This document shows positions 55,852 through 63,788 of a DNA stretch of 64,000 bases, piece by piece. The notes beneath the pieces were generated by a model that was given only the letters and a program-made list of their open reading frames with translations, was not told where the DNA came from and made no database searches. Every line of letters starts with the position of its first letter. The first letter of the stretch is position 1. The translations under genes were made by a program, and so were the position numbers. Origin of the DNA: Bin87 sp963692995. Its GTDB lineage: Bacteria; Chloroflexota; Dehalococcoidia; Lucifugimonadales; UBA3495. The DNA lies in assembly GCA_963692995.1 (NCBI GenBank), contig OY843611.1, positions 2,294,001 to 2,358,000 of the forward strand, given 5' to 3'.

Positions 55852-57201
55852 ACCGGGACCGTTGTTGCCCCACCAGCGGCGAAGCCGCTCCGCAATAGCC
55901 GCCTCGGAACCCTGGTCCGACGGCTCGTAGTAGCGATGGCCGGACAGGTTGGCCGGCAGATACTCCTGCGGCTCGAAGTGGCCCTGGTAGTCGTGGCTGT
56001 ACTTGTAGCCGGCGCCGTAACCCATGCCACGCATCAGGCCGGTAACGGCGTTGCGGAGATGCAAAGGCACCGGGTCGTGGGGATGACCGCGCACATCATC
56101 AAGGGCCCGTTCCAGGGCGATGTAGGCTGCGTTGCTTTTGGGAGATGTTGCCAGGTACACGGCGGCCTCGGCCAGGGGAATCCGTCCCTCCGGCAATCCT
56201 ATGAAGTGGACGGCCTGCTGGGCCGCCACGGCCACGGGCAGCGCGCCGGGATTGGCCAGTCCGATGTCCTCGGCAGCCAGTATCACCAACCGGCGGGCAA
56301 TGAAAAGGGGATCCTCGCCGGCCTCCAGCATCCGGGCCAGCCAATACAGCGCCCCGTCCGGCGACGAGCCACGCACCGACTTAATGAACGCCGAAATGGT
56401 GTCGTAGTGGCTGTCGCCGGCCTTGTCGTACTGGGGCGCGCGCCGCTGCAAGGCGTCGGAAATCGCCGCGATTGTGATGCGCCGGGCGCCGTCGAGTTCC
56501 GGTTCCACGGTCACGGCGGCCATTTCCAGCGCGTTCAGGGCGACTCGGGCGTCGCCGTTGGCGATGTTGACCAGATGGGCCAGGGCATCGTCGGCCAACT
56601 CCACCGCCAGTTGTCCCAAACCGCGCAGTTCGTCGGTGAGGGCGCGTGCGATGATGTCCGTTATTGCGTCCTGGTCCAGCGCAAGAAGCGTGAACACGCG
56701 GCAGCGGGACAACAACGGCGCGTTAACCTCAAAGGACGGGTTTTCCGTGGTGGCCCCGATGAAAGTGATAGTGCCGTCCTCAACGTGGGGAAGGATCACG
56801 TCCTGCTGGGCCTTGTTGAAGCGGTGTATCTCGTCCACGAACAAAATCGTGGGCTGCCGGTGGAAGGACTGACGTTCCCGGGCCTGGGCCACTGCTTTGC
56901 GCAGGTCGGCGACGCCGGCCGACACGGCGCTGACCGGCTCGAAATGGGCCCGGGTGACGGTGGCGATCAACCGGGCCAGGGTGGTCTTGCCCGAGCCGGG
57001 CGGTCCCCAGAACAAAATCGACGGAACGCGGTCGGCGTCTATGGCGCGTCGCAGCACTCGATCTGCGGCGAGAATGTGCCGCTGCCCCACGAACTCGTCA
57101 AAGTTGATCGGGCGCATCCGCTCGGCAAGGGGAGCGGTGTCCCGCAGCAGTCTGCGCCGCCCGTGCTCGAACAGTCCGCCGTTTTCGCTCCCAGTGGACA
57201 T
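55840..57201 (-). CDS. rarA: Replication-associated recombination protein RarA (MgsA)
   Basis: A 453-residue AAA+ ATPase acting at stalled replication forks. RMRPINFDEFVGQRHIL is the characteristic start, the Walker A is GPPGSGKTT (66-74), the Walker B ILFVDEIHRFNKAQQD (near 119-134), and the sensor GATTENPSFEVNAPLLSRCRVF. The C-terminal tetramerisation domain has DSHYDTISAFIKSVRGSSPDGALYWLARML, divided by a conserved turn, and GYKYSHDYQGHF. ATG 57201 is preferred over overlapping GTG and TTG codons. It follows the LLM gene by 25 bases. Confidence 0.96.
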   Translation of the reverse strand: MSTGSENGGLFEHGRRRLLRDTAPLAERMRPINFDEFVGQRHILAADRVLRRAIDADRVPSILFWGPPGSGKTTLARLIATVTRAHFEPVSAVSAGVADLRKAVAQARERQSFHRQPTILFVDEIHRFNKAQQDVILPHVEDGTITFIGATTENPSFEVNAPLLSRCRVFTLLALDQDAITDIIARALTDELRGLGQLAVELADDALAHLVNIANGDARVALNALEMAAVTVEPELDGARRITIAAISDALQRRAPQYDKAGDSHYDTISAFIKSVRGSSPDGALYWLARMLEAGEDPLFIARRLVILAAEDIGLANPGALPVAVAAQQAVHFIGLPEGRIPLAEAAVYLATSPKSNAAYIALERALDDVRGHPHDPVPLHLRNAVTGLMRGMGYGAGYKYSHDYQGHFEPQEYLPANLSGHRYYEPSDQGSEAAIAERLRRWWGNNGPGSEA

Positions 57202-57226
57202 CACCAATCGCGCAAACGCCGCAGCA

Positions 57227-58243
57227 TCAATCGCGGAAACGCGGCATCACCTCTTCAGCGAAAAGCCGCATGGAACGTCCCACTTCCTCATTGGTGAGAA
57301 TGCCGCCGATGTTGAACCAGCACATTATTTCCTGGGGCTGGTACAACTCCCGGAACCGGGCCAACCGCTCGGCCACCTGGTCCGGCGTTCCGATCGCTCC
57401 CAATTCGTCGTACAGATCGTCATAGCTAATCTGGAACGCGCGCCCGGAACCCCGGGAGTTGTTCTGCATACTGCGGAGGGTGTCAAGGTAGTTGTTGACG
57501 GTGGGCGCGAAATCGGCTTTGGCAGATGCGGAGGTCTCTCCGACGTACACGGGCACGTTAACCACCACCTTTACGGAGGAAGGATCGTGGCCGTGCTTCA
57601 CCAGTGTTTCGCGGTAATTGGCTAACCCGTCGCTGACGCCGGCCACCGTGATGATGAGGGGTGTCACCAGGATGCTGTGTCCCAGGCTTCCCACTAGTGG
57701 GAAGGTGTCGGCGCCGTTGGATGCGACGTACACCGGCGGATGGGGCTGCTGGATGGGCTTGGGTTCCAGACGGATGCCTTCGGCCTGGTAGAACTGGCCG
57801 TGATAGTCCAGTTCATCTTCCGTCCAGGCCCGCAATGCCAAGTCGAGGCCCTCCACGAACCGGTCGTTGCGCTCCGCAATGGGGATGCCGTAACCGTGGT
57901 AGTGGTTGGGGTTGGAACCGCGCCCGACGCCGAATACCGCTCGCCCGCCGGACAGCACGTCCAGCGTGGCCACTTCTTCCGCGATGCGCAGCGGGTGGTG
58001 CAGCGGCAACAGGTTCACCGCCGTGCCCAGCATGATGCGGCTCGTGGTTTGGGACAATGCCGATGCCATCAGCAAGGGCGCCGGCATCACCGAGAAGCGG
58101 CGGGCAAAGTGCAGTTCGGCCAGCCAGGCCATGTCGTAGCCCAGCTCGTCGGCCAGCCGCACCTGAGCCATCACGTCGGCATAGCGGTCGGCTGGAGTTT
58201 GTCGCTCGCCGCAGGGGATTTGGTAAAAAACTCCGAACTCCAT
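57227..58243 (-). CDS. LLM-class flavin-dependent oxidoreductase (second)
   Basis: A 338-residue luciferase-like monooxygenase. It has the N-terminal MEFGVFYQIPCGERQTP, DMAWLAELHFARRFSVMPAP, the conserved AVNLLPLHHPLRIAEEVATLDVLSGGRAVFGVGRGSNPNHYHGYG stretch spread over residues 75-120, and PVYVASNGADTFPLVG. The longer N-terminal loop and the HHPLRIAEE motif place it in the FMN-dependent alkanal monooxygenase-like subgroup, distinct from the protein at 5096. It lies between rarA and the carboxylase gene on one strand. Substrate unknown. Confidence 0.92.
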   Translation of the reverse strand: MEFGVFYQIPCGERQTPADRYADVMAQVRLADELGYDMAWLAELHFARRFSVMPAPLLMASALSQTTSRIMLGTAVNLLPLHHPLRIAEEVATLDVLSGGRAVFGVGRGSNPNHYHGYGIPIAERNDRFVEGLDLALRAWTEDELDYHGQFYQAEGIRLEPKPIQQPHPPVYVASNGADTFPLVGSLGHSILVTPLIITVAGVSDGLANYRETLVKHGHDPSSVKVVVNVPVYVGETSASAKADFAPTVNNYLDTLRSMQNNSRGSGRAFQISYDDLYDELGAIGTPDQVAERLARFRELYQPQEIMCWFNIGGILTNEEVGRSMRLFAEEVMPRFRD

Positions 58244-58273
58244 GCTGGGATAATTCCTCCGATGAGACGACGA

Positions 58274-58450
58274 TTAACTGCCATCTGCGGGACTAACCGG
58301 CGGCGGTTCGTGGAACGGTTCGCCCCGCTCCTCGGCGGCCATGCGGCGACGGTTCCAGGCCAGCCAGAGCTGATTAGCCTCTTGCCGGCCCGGTTCGCGG
58401 GCTCGGCGGCGTATTCGGTTTTCCCATATTGCGGCGAGTACCATCCTCAT
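58274..58450 (-). CDS. Small protein downstream of the carboxylase gene
   Basis: A 58-residue basic, helical protein (MRMVLAAIWENRIRRRAR start, NQLWLAWNRRRMAAEERG middle, PFHEPPPVSP end). The charge pattern and regular helix make it look like real coding sequence. The start is uncertain: ATG 58450 has only GCGGA next to it, and ATG 58444 or TTG 58480 are alternatives. It sits between the acyl-CoA carboxylase beta gene and the LLM gene on the same strand. No family is recognised. Confidence 0.5.
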   Translation of the reverse strand: MRMVLAAIWENRIRRRAREPGRQEANQLWLAWNRRRMAAEERGEPFHEPPPVSPADGS

Positions 58451-58524
58451 TCCGCTGGGGCGGCACGCTGGGTATGCCAATCCACCCCCTACGCTCGTAT
58501 TGGTCGCGCGTCATTGTGCCATCA

Positions 58525-60093
58525 TTATAGCGGTATATTACCGTGCTTTTTGGCCGGCAGGGTGTCGCGTTTGTTTTGCAGCATTTCCAGGGCGCGGATG
58601 ACGGTTGGCCGCGTGGCCGCCGGGTCAATCACGTCGTCCAGATAGCCGCGGTTGGCCGCCACGTAGGGGTTGGTGAAGCGTTCCTGATAGTCGGCGATGA
58701 GTTCGGCGCGCCGGGCATCCGGGTCTGCCGCGTTGCTAATCTCCTCGCGGTAGATGATGTTGACCGCGCCGTCGGGACCCATCACGGCGATTTCGGCTGA
58801 AGGCCAGGCCAGGTTCACGTCGGAGCGCAAGTGCTTGCTGCTCATCACGATGTAGGCTCCGCCATAAGCCTTGCGCGTGATGATCGCCACCTTGGGCACC
58901 GTGGCCTCGGCATAGGCGTAGATGAGCTTGGCGCCATGCCGGATGATTCCGCCGTACTCCTGCTCCGTGCCCGGCATGAACCCCGGCACGTCAACCAGGG
59001 TCACCAGAGGCACGTTGAAACAGTCGCAGAAGCGCACGAACCGCGCGGCCTTGGCCGATGCGTTGATGTCCAGCACGCCGGCCAGATAGGCCGGCTGATT
59101 GCCCACCAGTCCGATGGTCCGTCCCGCCATGCGTCCGAAACCCACCACTACATTGGGCGCGTAGCCGGCCTGCACTTCCATGAAGTCCTCGTCGTCGATG
59201 ACGCGGTAGATGATTTCCCGTATGTCGTAAGGCCGGTTCGGTTCCGGCGGGACGATACCGCGAAGGACCTCATCGGCGCGGTCCGTCGGATCTGCGGTGC
59301 GGTATCCGGGCGGGTCGTCCAGGTTATTCAGCGGCAGGAATGAAATGAGCCGCCGCAGTTCTTCCAGGCAGTCCGCCTCGGAGTCGTACACGAAGTGCGC
59401 CACGCCGCTGCGGGAGGCATGGGCATCCGCTCCGCCCAGTTGCTCGTGGGTAACATCCTCGCCGGTCACCGCGCGCACCACGTCCGGGCCGGTGATGTAC
59501 ATTTGTCCGGTTCCACGCACCATGAAAATGAAGTCGGTGATGGCCGGCGAATAGACCGCCCCGCCGGCGGACGGCCCCATGATCACCGAAATCTGCGGAA
59601 CCACACCGGAATACATGGTGTTGCGCAGGAAAATGTCGCCGTAGGCAGCCAGGCTGAGCGCTCCTTCCTGAATGCGCGCTCCGCCGGAGTCGCAGATCCC
59701 GATCATCGGACAGCCGGTCTTGGCCGCCAGATCCATCACCTTGCAGATTTTCTGGCCGACCACCTCCGACAGGGAACCGCCGAACACCGTGAAGTCCTGG
59801 GCATAGGCGAACACCTGGCGGCCATCGATATTGCCGTATCCGGTCACCACGGCATCCCCCAGGAAGGTACGGTCGGCCAGGCCGAAATCGGTCGTGCGGT
59901 GGGTTACGAAGCGATCGATTTCCTGAAAGGTGCCGTCATCCATCAAGGCGGTCAAGCGTTCCAGGGCCGTCATCTTGCCCCGCTGACGCTGTTGGTCGAT
60001 ACGGCGTTGACCGCCGCCCAGCTCAGCCTGTTGCGCCAGCCGGAACAGGTTTTCCAGGTTCTGGTCGGTAATGGATTCGCGTTGCGTGGACAA
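58525..60093 (-). CDS. Acyl-CoA carboxylase beta subunit (carboxyltransferase)
   Basis: A 522-residue carboxyltransferase of the propionyl-/methylmalonyl-CoA type. It moves CO2 from biotin to an acyl-CoA. The acyl-CoA site has DSGGARIQEG and IMGPSAGGAVYSPAITDF; the biotin side has VDVPGFMPGTEQEYGGIIRHGAKLIYAYAEATVP, spread around residue 390-420, and AYGGAYIVMSSKHLRSD. It starts at a TTG (60093) with GGAGG six bases upstream. Biotin carboxylase and carrier subunits are not in the window. It could be propionyl-, methylcrotonyl- or acetyl-CoA specific; the sequence layout favours propionyl-CoA. Confidence 0.93.
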   Translation of the reverse strand: MSTQRESITDQNLENLFRLAQQAELGGGQRRIDQQRQRGKMTALERLTALMDDGTFQEIDRFVTHRTTDFGLADRTFLGDAVVTGYGNIDGRQVFAYAQDFTVFGGSLSEVVGQKICKVMDLAAKTGCPMIGICDSGGARIQEGALSLAAYGDIFLRNTMYSGVVPQISVIMGPSAGGAVYSPAITDFIFMVRGTGQMYITGPDVVRAVTGEDVTHEQLGGADAHASRSGVAHFVYDSEADCLEELRRLISFLPLNNLDDPPGYRTADPTDRADEVLRGIVPPEPNRPYDIREIIYRVIDDEDFMEVQAGYAPNVVVGFGRMAGRTIGLVGNQPAYLAGVLDINASAKAARFVRFCDCFNVPLVTLVDVPGFMPGTEQEYGGIIRHGAKLIYAYAEATVPKVAIITRKAYGGAYIVMSSKHLRSDVNLAWPSAEIAVMGPDGAVNIIYREEISNAADPDARRAELIADYQERFTNPYVAANRGYLDDVIDPAATRPTVIRALEMLQNKRDTLPAKKHGNIPL

Positions 60094-60163
60094 GTAGAGC
60101 CTCCGGCGGCGATGCTATCAAAGCGTACCGCAAACCACTGAGTCGCAATTCCGGTGAGTCATA

Positions 60164-60183
60164 ATTCCGGCTTTCGCCGGAAT
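60164..60183. repeat. REP-like palindrome, family B variant
   Basis: ATTCCGGC (60164-60171), loop TTTC, GCCGGAAT (60176-60183), followed by CC. The TTTC loop is shared with the copy at 40226. A partial copy (AATTCCGGTGAGTCA) precedes it at about 60147. Confidence 0.65.
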
Positions 60184-60220
60184 CCGGAAACGCCGGGGTA
60201 CGGGCGGGTTCGACGCTGCT

Positions 60221-60251
60221 TTGCATCCCCCGCCGAGCCGTCCGGTATAAT
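60221..60251 (+). promoter_or_regulatory. Promoter of folP-folK
   Basis: A perfect TATAAT (60246-60251) with TTGCAT (60221-60226) at a long 19-base spacing. The folP start is about 40 bases downstream. Confidence 0.6.
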
Positions 60252-60289
60252 AGCATTATTGCCGTCCCCAAGCAGACTAGGCTATCATC

Positions 60290-61165
60290 TTGCTGACACC
60301 CAACGGGAACTCTCCCGGTTGCCGGCCCAACATCGCTGCCGGCGGCGCTCCCCTGGCGTGGGGACGGCGTACTTATGTCATGGGCGTCATCAACCTGACC
60401 CCGGACTCCTTTTCCGGAGATGGGTTGGACGGCGATGTGTTGGCCGCAGTTGCCCAGGCGCGGCGCATGGAGGCTGATGGCGCAGACCTTATCGACGTGG
60501 GTGCGGAATCGACCCGTCCGGGCAGCGCGCCCGTTACGGCGGAAGAGGAGATCGCCCGCTTGCTCCCGGCATTGGCGGCTATTTGCGAGGCCGTAAGTAC
60601 CCCGGTCAGCGTGGATACTTATAAAGCCGACGTGGCGCGACAGGCCGTTGCAGTCGGCGCAGCTATGGTCAACGACGTTTGGGGAGCGTTGGCCGATCCC
60701 GATATGGCGCGGGTGATCGCAGACGCCGGTGTTCCTGCCATCCTGATGCACAACCGGCGCCGAGCGGAATATGCCGACTTGGTGCCTGACGTAATCAACC
60801 GCCTGCGCCGCATTGCCGACAACGCCCGCGTCGCCGGCGTCGCCGAGCATAACATCATCCTCGACCCCGGTTTCGGCTTTGGCAAAACCGCCGACCACAA
60901 CCTGGAATTACTGCGCCGTCTGCCCGAGCTGCGGTCATTGGGGTATCCGTTGCTGCTGGGGGTGTCGCGCAAATCCACCATCGGCCGAGTGCTCGGCCTG
61001 TCGGAGGATGCGCGGCTGGAGGGCACCGCCGCCGCCGTCGCCATGAGCATCGCCGGCGGCGCGGACATCGTCCGCGTTCACGATGTCAAGGCGATGGTGC
61101 GGGTGGCCCGTATGACCGACGCCATCGTGCGCGACTGGAGGCCGGACGGTTGGCCGGGCCGGTGA
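60290..61165 (+). CDS. folP: Dihydropteroate synthase
   Basis: A 291-residue folate-pathway enzyme joining p-aminobenzoate to the pterin diphosphate; it is the sulfonamide target. Both signatures are present: YVMGVINLTPDSFSGDG and DLIDVGAESTRPGSAPV. PVSVDTYKADVARQAV, VNDVWGALADP and the C-terminal IILDPGFGFGKTADHNLELL and LLGVSRKSTIGRVLG complete the barrel. The start is TTG 60290, giving a normal-length N-terminus; ATG 60379 would remove a strand. folK overlaps its stop by one base. Confidence 0.95.
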   Translation: MLTPNGNSPGCRPNIAAGGAPLAWGRRTYVMGVINLTPDSFSGDGLDGDVLAAVAQARRMEADGADLIDVGAESTRPGSAPVTAEEEIARLLPALAAICEAVSTPVSVDTYKADVARQAVAVGAAMVNDVWGALADPDMARVIADAGVPAILMHNRRRAEYADLVPDVINRLRRIADNARVAGVAEHNIILDPGFGFGKTADHNLELLRRLPELRSLGYPLLLGVSRKSTIGRVLGLSEDARLEGTAAAVAMSIAGGADIVRVHDVKAMVRVARMTDAIVRDWRPDGWPGR

Positions 61166-61659
61166 TGGCGTATCTGGGTTTGGGCGGCAACCTGGGCGAC
61201 CGGAAAGCCGCGCTGCGAGCGGCGCTGCGGCTGTTGGACGCCGCGCCGGGTCTGCGGCCGGCGACCCGTTCCTCCGTCTATGAAACCGAGCCGTGGGGCC
61301 TAACCGACCAGCCCCATTTCCTCAACCTGGTTGCCGGATTTGAGACGACGCTGCCGCCGGCGGATTTGCTGGCAACTTGCCAGTCAGTCGAGGCAACGGT
61401 GGGACGCACGGCAACCTATCGCTGGGGCCCGCGCCTGATCGACGTTGACATACTGCTCTACGGCGGCGCGGTAGTGAGCCTGGCAGCGCCCGACTTGCAG
61501 ATACCACACCCACGTCTGACCCAACGAGCTTTTGTGCTGGTTCCGCTGGCGGAAATCGCGCCCGAGTTGGGTGTGCCGCCGGATGGTGTGTCAGTCCGGC
61601 AGCTGCTGGACGAGGTGGACGGGAAGGACAGCGTGGCACGGTGGGGGGAGGCGCCCTAG
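61165..61659 (+). CDS. folK: 6-hydroxymethyl-7,8-dihydropterin pyrophosphokinase
   Basis: A 164-residue kinase that makes the pterin diphosphate substrate of FolP. It has AYLGLGGNLGDRKAALRAAL, SSVYETEPWGLTDQPHFLNLV (residues 37-58) and the signature RWGPRLIDVDILLYG, then IPHPRLTQRAFVLVPLAEIAP. The ATG at 61165 shares a base with the folP stop (TGATG), so the two are coupled. The TAG stop lies exactly at the left edge of a TA-flanked repeat element. Confidence 0.96.
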   Translation: MAYLGLGGNLGDRKAALRAALRLLDAAPGLRPATRSSVYETEPWGLTDQPHFLNLVAGFETTLPPADLLATCQSVEATVGRTATYRWGPRLIDVDILLYGGAVVSLAAPDLQIPHPRLTQRAFVLVPLAEIAPELGVPPDGVSVRQLLDEVDGKDSVARWGEAP

Positions 61660-61697
61660 GCCTGTCGTCAGATTGAGTTGCCAAGCGCCAAACCCCT

Positions 61698-61790
61698 CCA
61701 TTTCCGCCATTCCGCACCATTTCCGTCATTTCCCTACATTTCCGTCATTCCGCCCCATCTCCATCATTCCGCATCATTTCCGTCATTCCC
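61698..61790. repeat. Degenerate 19-20-bp tandem repeat
   Basis: About five imperfect copies of a pyrimidine-rich unit like CATTTCCGTCATTCCGC are arranged head to tail. The last merges into the family B palindrome at 61785. It is inside the MITE-like element and non-coding. Confidence 0.75.
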
Positions 61791-61804
61791 GCGAAAGCGG
61801 GAAT
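61785..61804. repeat. REP-like palindrome, family B
   Basis: ATTCCCGC (61785-61792), GAAA loop, GCGGGAAT (61797-61804), flanked by CGTC and CCAG. This is the most regular copy; very similar palindromes are widespread in bacterial genomes. Confidence 0.8.
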
Positions 61805-62003
61805 CCAGAATCGCCGGCCATTGCAGAACGACTGGTTTATGGCAGCCCCTGATATTACTGCGAAATCAGGAATGACCGGATAATTTGACGACACGGCCTA
61901 GTCCACTCCGCCGGCGCCCCGTGGCAACCCTGCTCCGGCCAGGAGGTAGGCCACGGCGGATGGCCGCCTTTGCATCGTTATGAACAGAACCGGCAATTAG
62001 GCG

Positions 62004-62032
62004 TGTCCAAAGGCCGGCTGCCCATTTATAAT
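62004..62032 (+). promoter_or_regulatory. Promoter of gamma-glutamyltransferase
   Basis: A perfect TATAAT (62027-62032) with a weak TGTCCA (62004-62009) at 17-base spacing, 35 bases ahead of the start codon. Confidence 0.6.
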
Positions 62033-62066
62033 CAGGTGGCCAATCCGCTACCCGGGAGGACGCATT

Positions 62067-63698
62067 ATGTCCATCACCAACCTCACCCGCAGCGCCGTGT
62101 ACGGCCAGAACGGTATGATTTGTTCCAATTCGCCTCTCGCGGCTTCCGCCGGGCTGCGGGTGTTGCAGGATGGCGGCGCCGCCTTTGACGCCGCGCTGGC
62201 CGTGGCCGCAGTGGAAGCCGTGACCATCGTGCCGGCATGCGGACTGGGCGGCGATTCTTTCATCCTGACCTACGAGGCCGCCACGGGAAAAGTTGCCAAC
62301 ATCAACAGTAGCGGCGTCGCGGCCTCCGGCGCTGAGGCCGAATTTTACCGCAACCAGGGATTGGCGCTCATGCCGGTTCATGGGCCGCACTCCGTTTCGG
62401 TGCCCGGCGAAGCGGCGGCGTGGGAGGCCATGCACCGTAATTTCTGTACCATGCCCTTCGCCGACCTGCTGGCTCCGGCCATTCGCTATGCCGAGCAGGG
62501 TTTCCCGGCGCCGCCGCGCATCGCCCGCGCCTTTGCCGGCAACGCGGAACTGCTGGCCCGCTTTTCCGCCACCGCCGACATCTACCTGGCCCGGGGCGGG
62601 CGGCCGCCCCGGGTTGGGGAGGTGTTGGTCAATGGCGACCTGGGGAATACCATCCGCGCCGTGGCCGAAGGGGGCGCCGACGCATTTTATCGCAGCGACC
62701 TGACCACGAAACTGGTGGCCGGCCTCAACGGCGCCGGCGGCCGGTTCACCGAGGCCGACTTCGCCGGCCACCACGCCGATGTTTGCGAACCCATCAGCGC
62801 GTCGTATCGGGGCCATACGGTATATCAGACCCGCCCGCCGTCCCAGGGTTTCATTCTGCTGGAGATGCTGAATATCGTCAGCGGCCACGACCTGTCGTCG
62901 ATGATGCCCAACTCGGCCGACTCGATACACCTCCTGGTGGAGGCCAAGAAGATCGCCTACTCCGACCGAAACAGAATGGCCGGCGATCCCAACTTTGTCG
63001 ATTGGCCCCTGGAGGGCCTCTTGTCCATGGAGTACGCCGATCTGCGCCGGGATCAGATCCATCCCTTCCAGTCCGGCAGCGAAGTGAGACCGCTGATGCC
63101 GGTGGACGGGCGCGGCGACACCACCTACTTCTGCGTCGCGGACGCCGCGGGCAACGCAGTGAGCTGGGTCCACAGCCTGTCCAACGGGTTCGGGTCCGGT
63201 GTCGTGGCCCCCGGCACCGGCGTGCTGTTCAACAATCGGGCGGGACGCGGGTTCAGCCTGGAACCGGGACATCCCAACGTGATCGAGCCGGGCAAGCGGA
63301 CGATGCACACCCTGAACTGCTACCTGACCACGGTGGACGGCGAAGCGGCCATCATCGGCGGCACTCCGGGCGGAGACTTCCAGCCGCAGTGCGCCATCCA
63401 GATGCTCACCAAGCTGATCGACGGCGGCCTTCAGCCTCAGGATGCGGTGGAGTCACCCCGGTGGTTCAGCTTCCCCGGCACTGACCCGGCCACTCTGAAC
63501 CGGGCCGGCGAACTGCGGGTGGAAGTTGGAATGCCCGACGATACAATCCGTGACTTGGCGCGCATGGGCCACAATGTGGTGCAAAACCCCCTGGGCTCCT
63601 ACAACGGCGTGGTGCAACTCATCGTCCGGGATCGTCAGCGCGGCGTCCTGGCCGGAGCATCCGATCCGCGGGGTGACGGCCAGGCGGTGGGGTACTGA
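62067..63698 (+). CDS. ggt: Gamma-glutamyltransferase family protein
   Basis: A 543-residue Ntn-hydrolase. The large-subunit half has VYGQNGMICSNSPLAASAGL, GGAAFDAALAV, PACGLGGDSFILTYEA and HSVSVPGEAAAWEAMH. Self-cleavage occurs before the catalytic Thr in GRGDTTYFCVADAAGN; the small subunit follows with SNGFGSGVVAPGTGVLFNNR, GKRTMHTLNCYL and GGTPGGDFQPQ. It transfers or hydrolyses gamma-glutamyl groups such as in glutathione. No signal peptide is seen, unlike periplasmic GGT, so it is probably cytoplasmic; cephalosporin acylase-like activity is an alternative. GGGAGGA precedes ATG 62067. Confidence 0.93.
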   Translation: MSITNLTRSAVYGQNGMICSNSPLAASAGLRVLQDGGAAFDAALAVAAVEAVTIVPACGLGGDSFILTYEAATGKVANINSSGVAASGAEAEFYRNQGLALMPVHGPHSVSVPGEAAAWEAMHRNFCTMPFADLLAPAIRYAEQGFPAPPRIARAFAGNAELLARFSATADIYLARGGRPPRVGEVLVNGDLGNTIRAVAEGGADAFYRSDLTTKLVAGLNGAGGRFTEADFAGHHADVCEPISASYRGHTVYQTRPPSQGFILLEMLNIVSGHDLSSMMPNSADSIHLLVEAKKIAYSDRNRMAGDPNFVDWPLEGLLSMEYADLRRDQIHPFQSGSEVRPLMPVDGRGDTTYFCVADAAGNAVSWVHSLSNGFGSGVVAPGTGVLFNNRAGRGFSLEPGHPNVIEPGKRTMHTLNCYLTTVDGEAAIIGGTPGGDFQPQCAIQMLTKLIDGGLQPQDAVESPRWFSFPGTDPATLNRAGELRVEVGMPDDTIRDLARMGHNVVQNPLGSYNGVVQLIVRDRQRGVLAGASDPRGDGQAVGY

Positions 63699-63700
63699 CG

Positions 63701-63728
63701 AGCGCCGGCCGGCCGTTGCGCCGGCGCT
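63701..63728. terminator. Hairpin between convergent ggt and hpt
   Basis: AGCGCCGGC (63701-63709) pairs with GCCGGCGCT (63720-63728). There is no T run, so termination is possible but unproven. Confidence 0.4.
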
Positions 63729-63788
63729 TCCGTCGTGGTTGGGGCAACGGACTCCGGGCAAGAGGATCTGGCCGGTCGTGACGCTTCG

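Larger units (their letters stand above)
61657..61900. mobile_element. MITE-like element with inverted repeats flanked by TA
   Basis: Left end TA-GGCCTGTCGTCAGATT (61657-61674) and right end, read on the other strand, TA-GGCCGTGTCGTCAAATT (61900-61882) match except for one extra base and one substitution. The 240 bases between the TA pairs encode nothing obvious; they carry a degenerate tandem repeat and a family B palindrome. TA-flanked ends are typical of IS630/Tc1-mariner-type elements, so this may be a non-autonomous derivative. Its left edge supplies the folK stop codon. Confidence 0.5.

Noticed and set aside
58374..58628. 84-codon minus-strand frame overlapping the carboxylase 3' end
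   Set aside because: It overlaps the carboxylase gene by about 100 bases in another frame and its composition is Pro/Arg-rich. The frame at 58274-58450 looks more like real protein.
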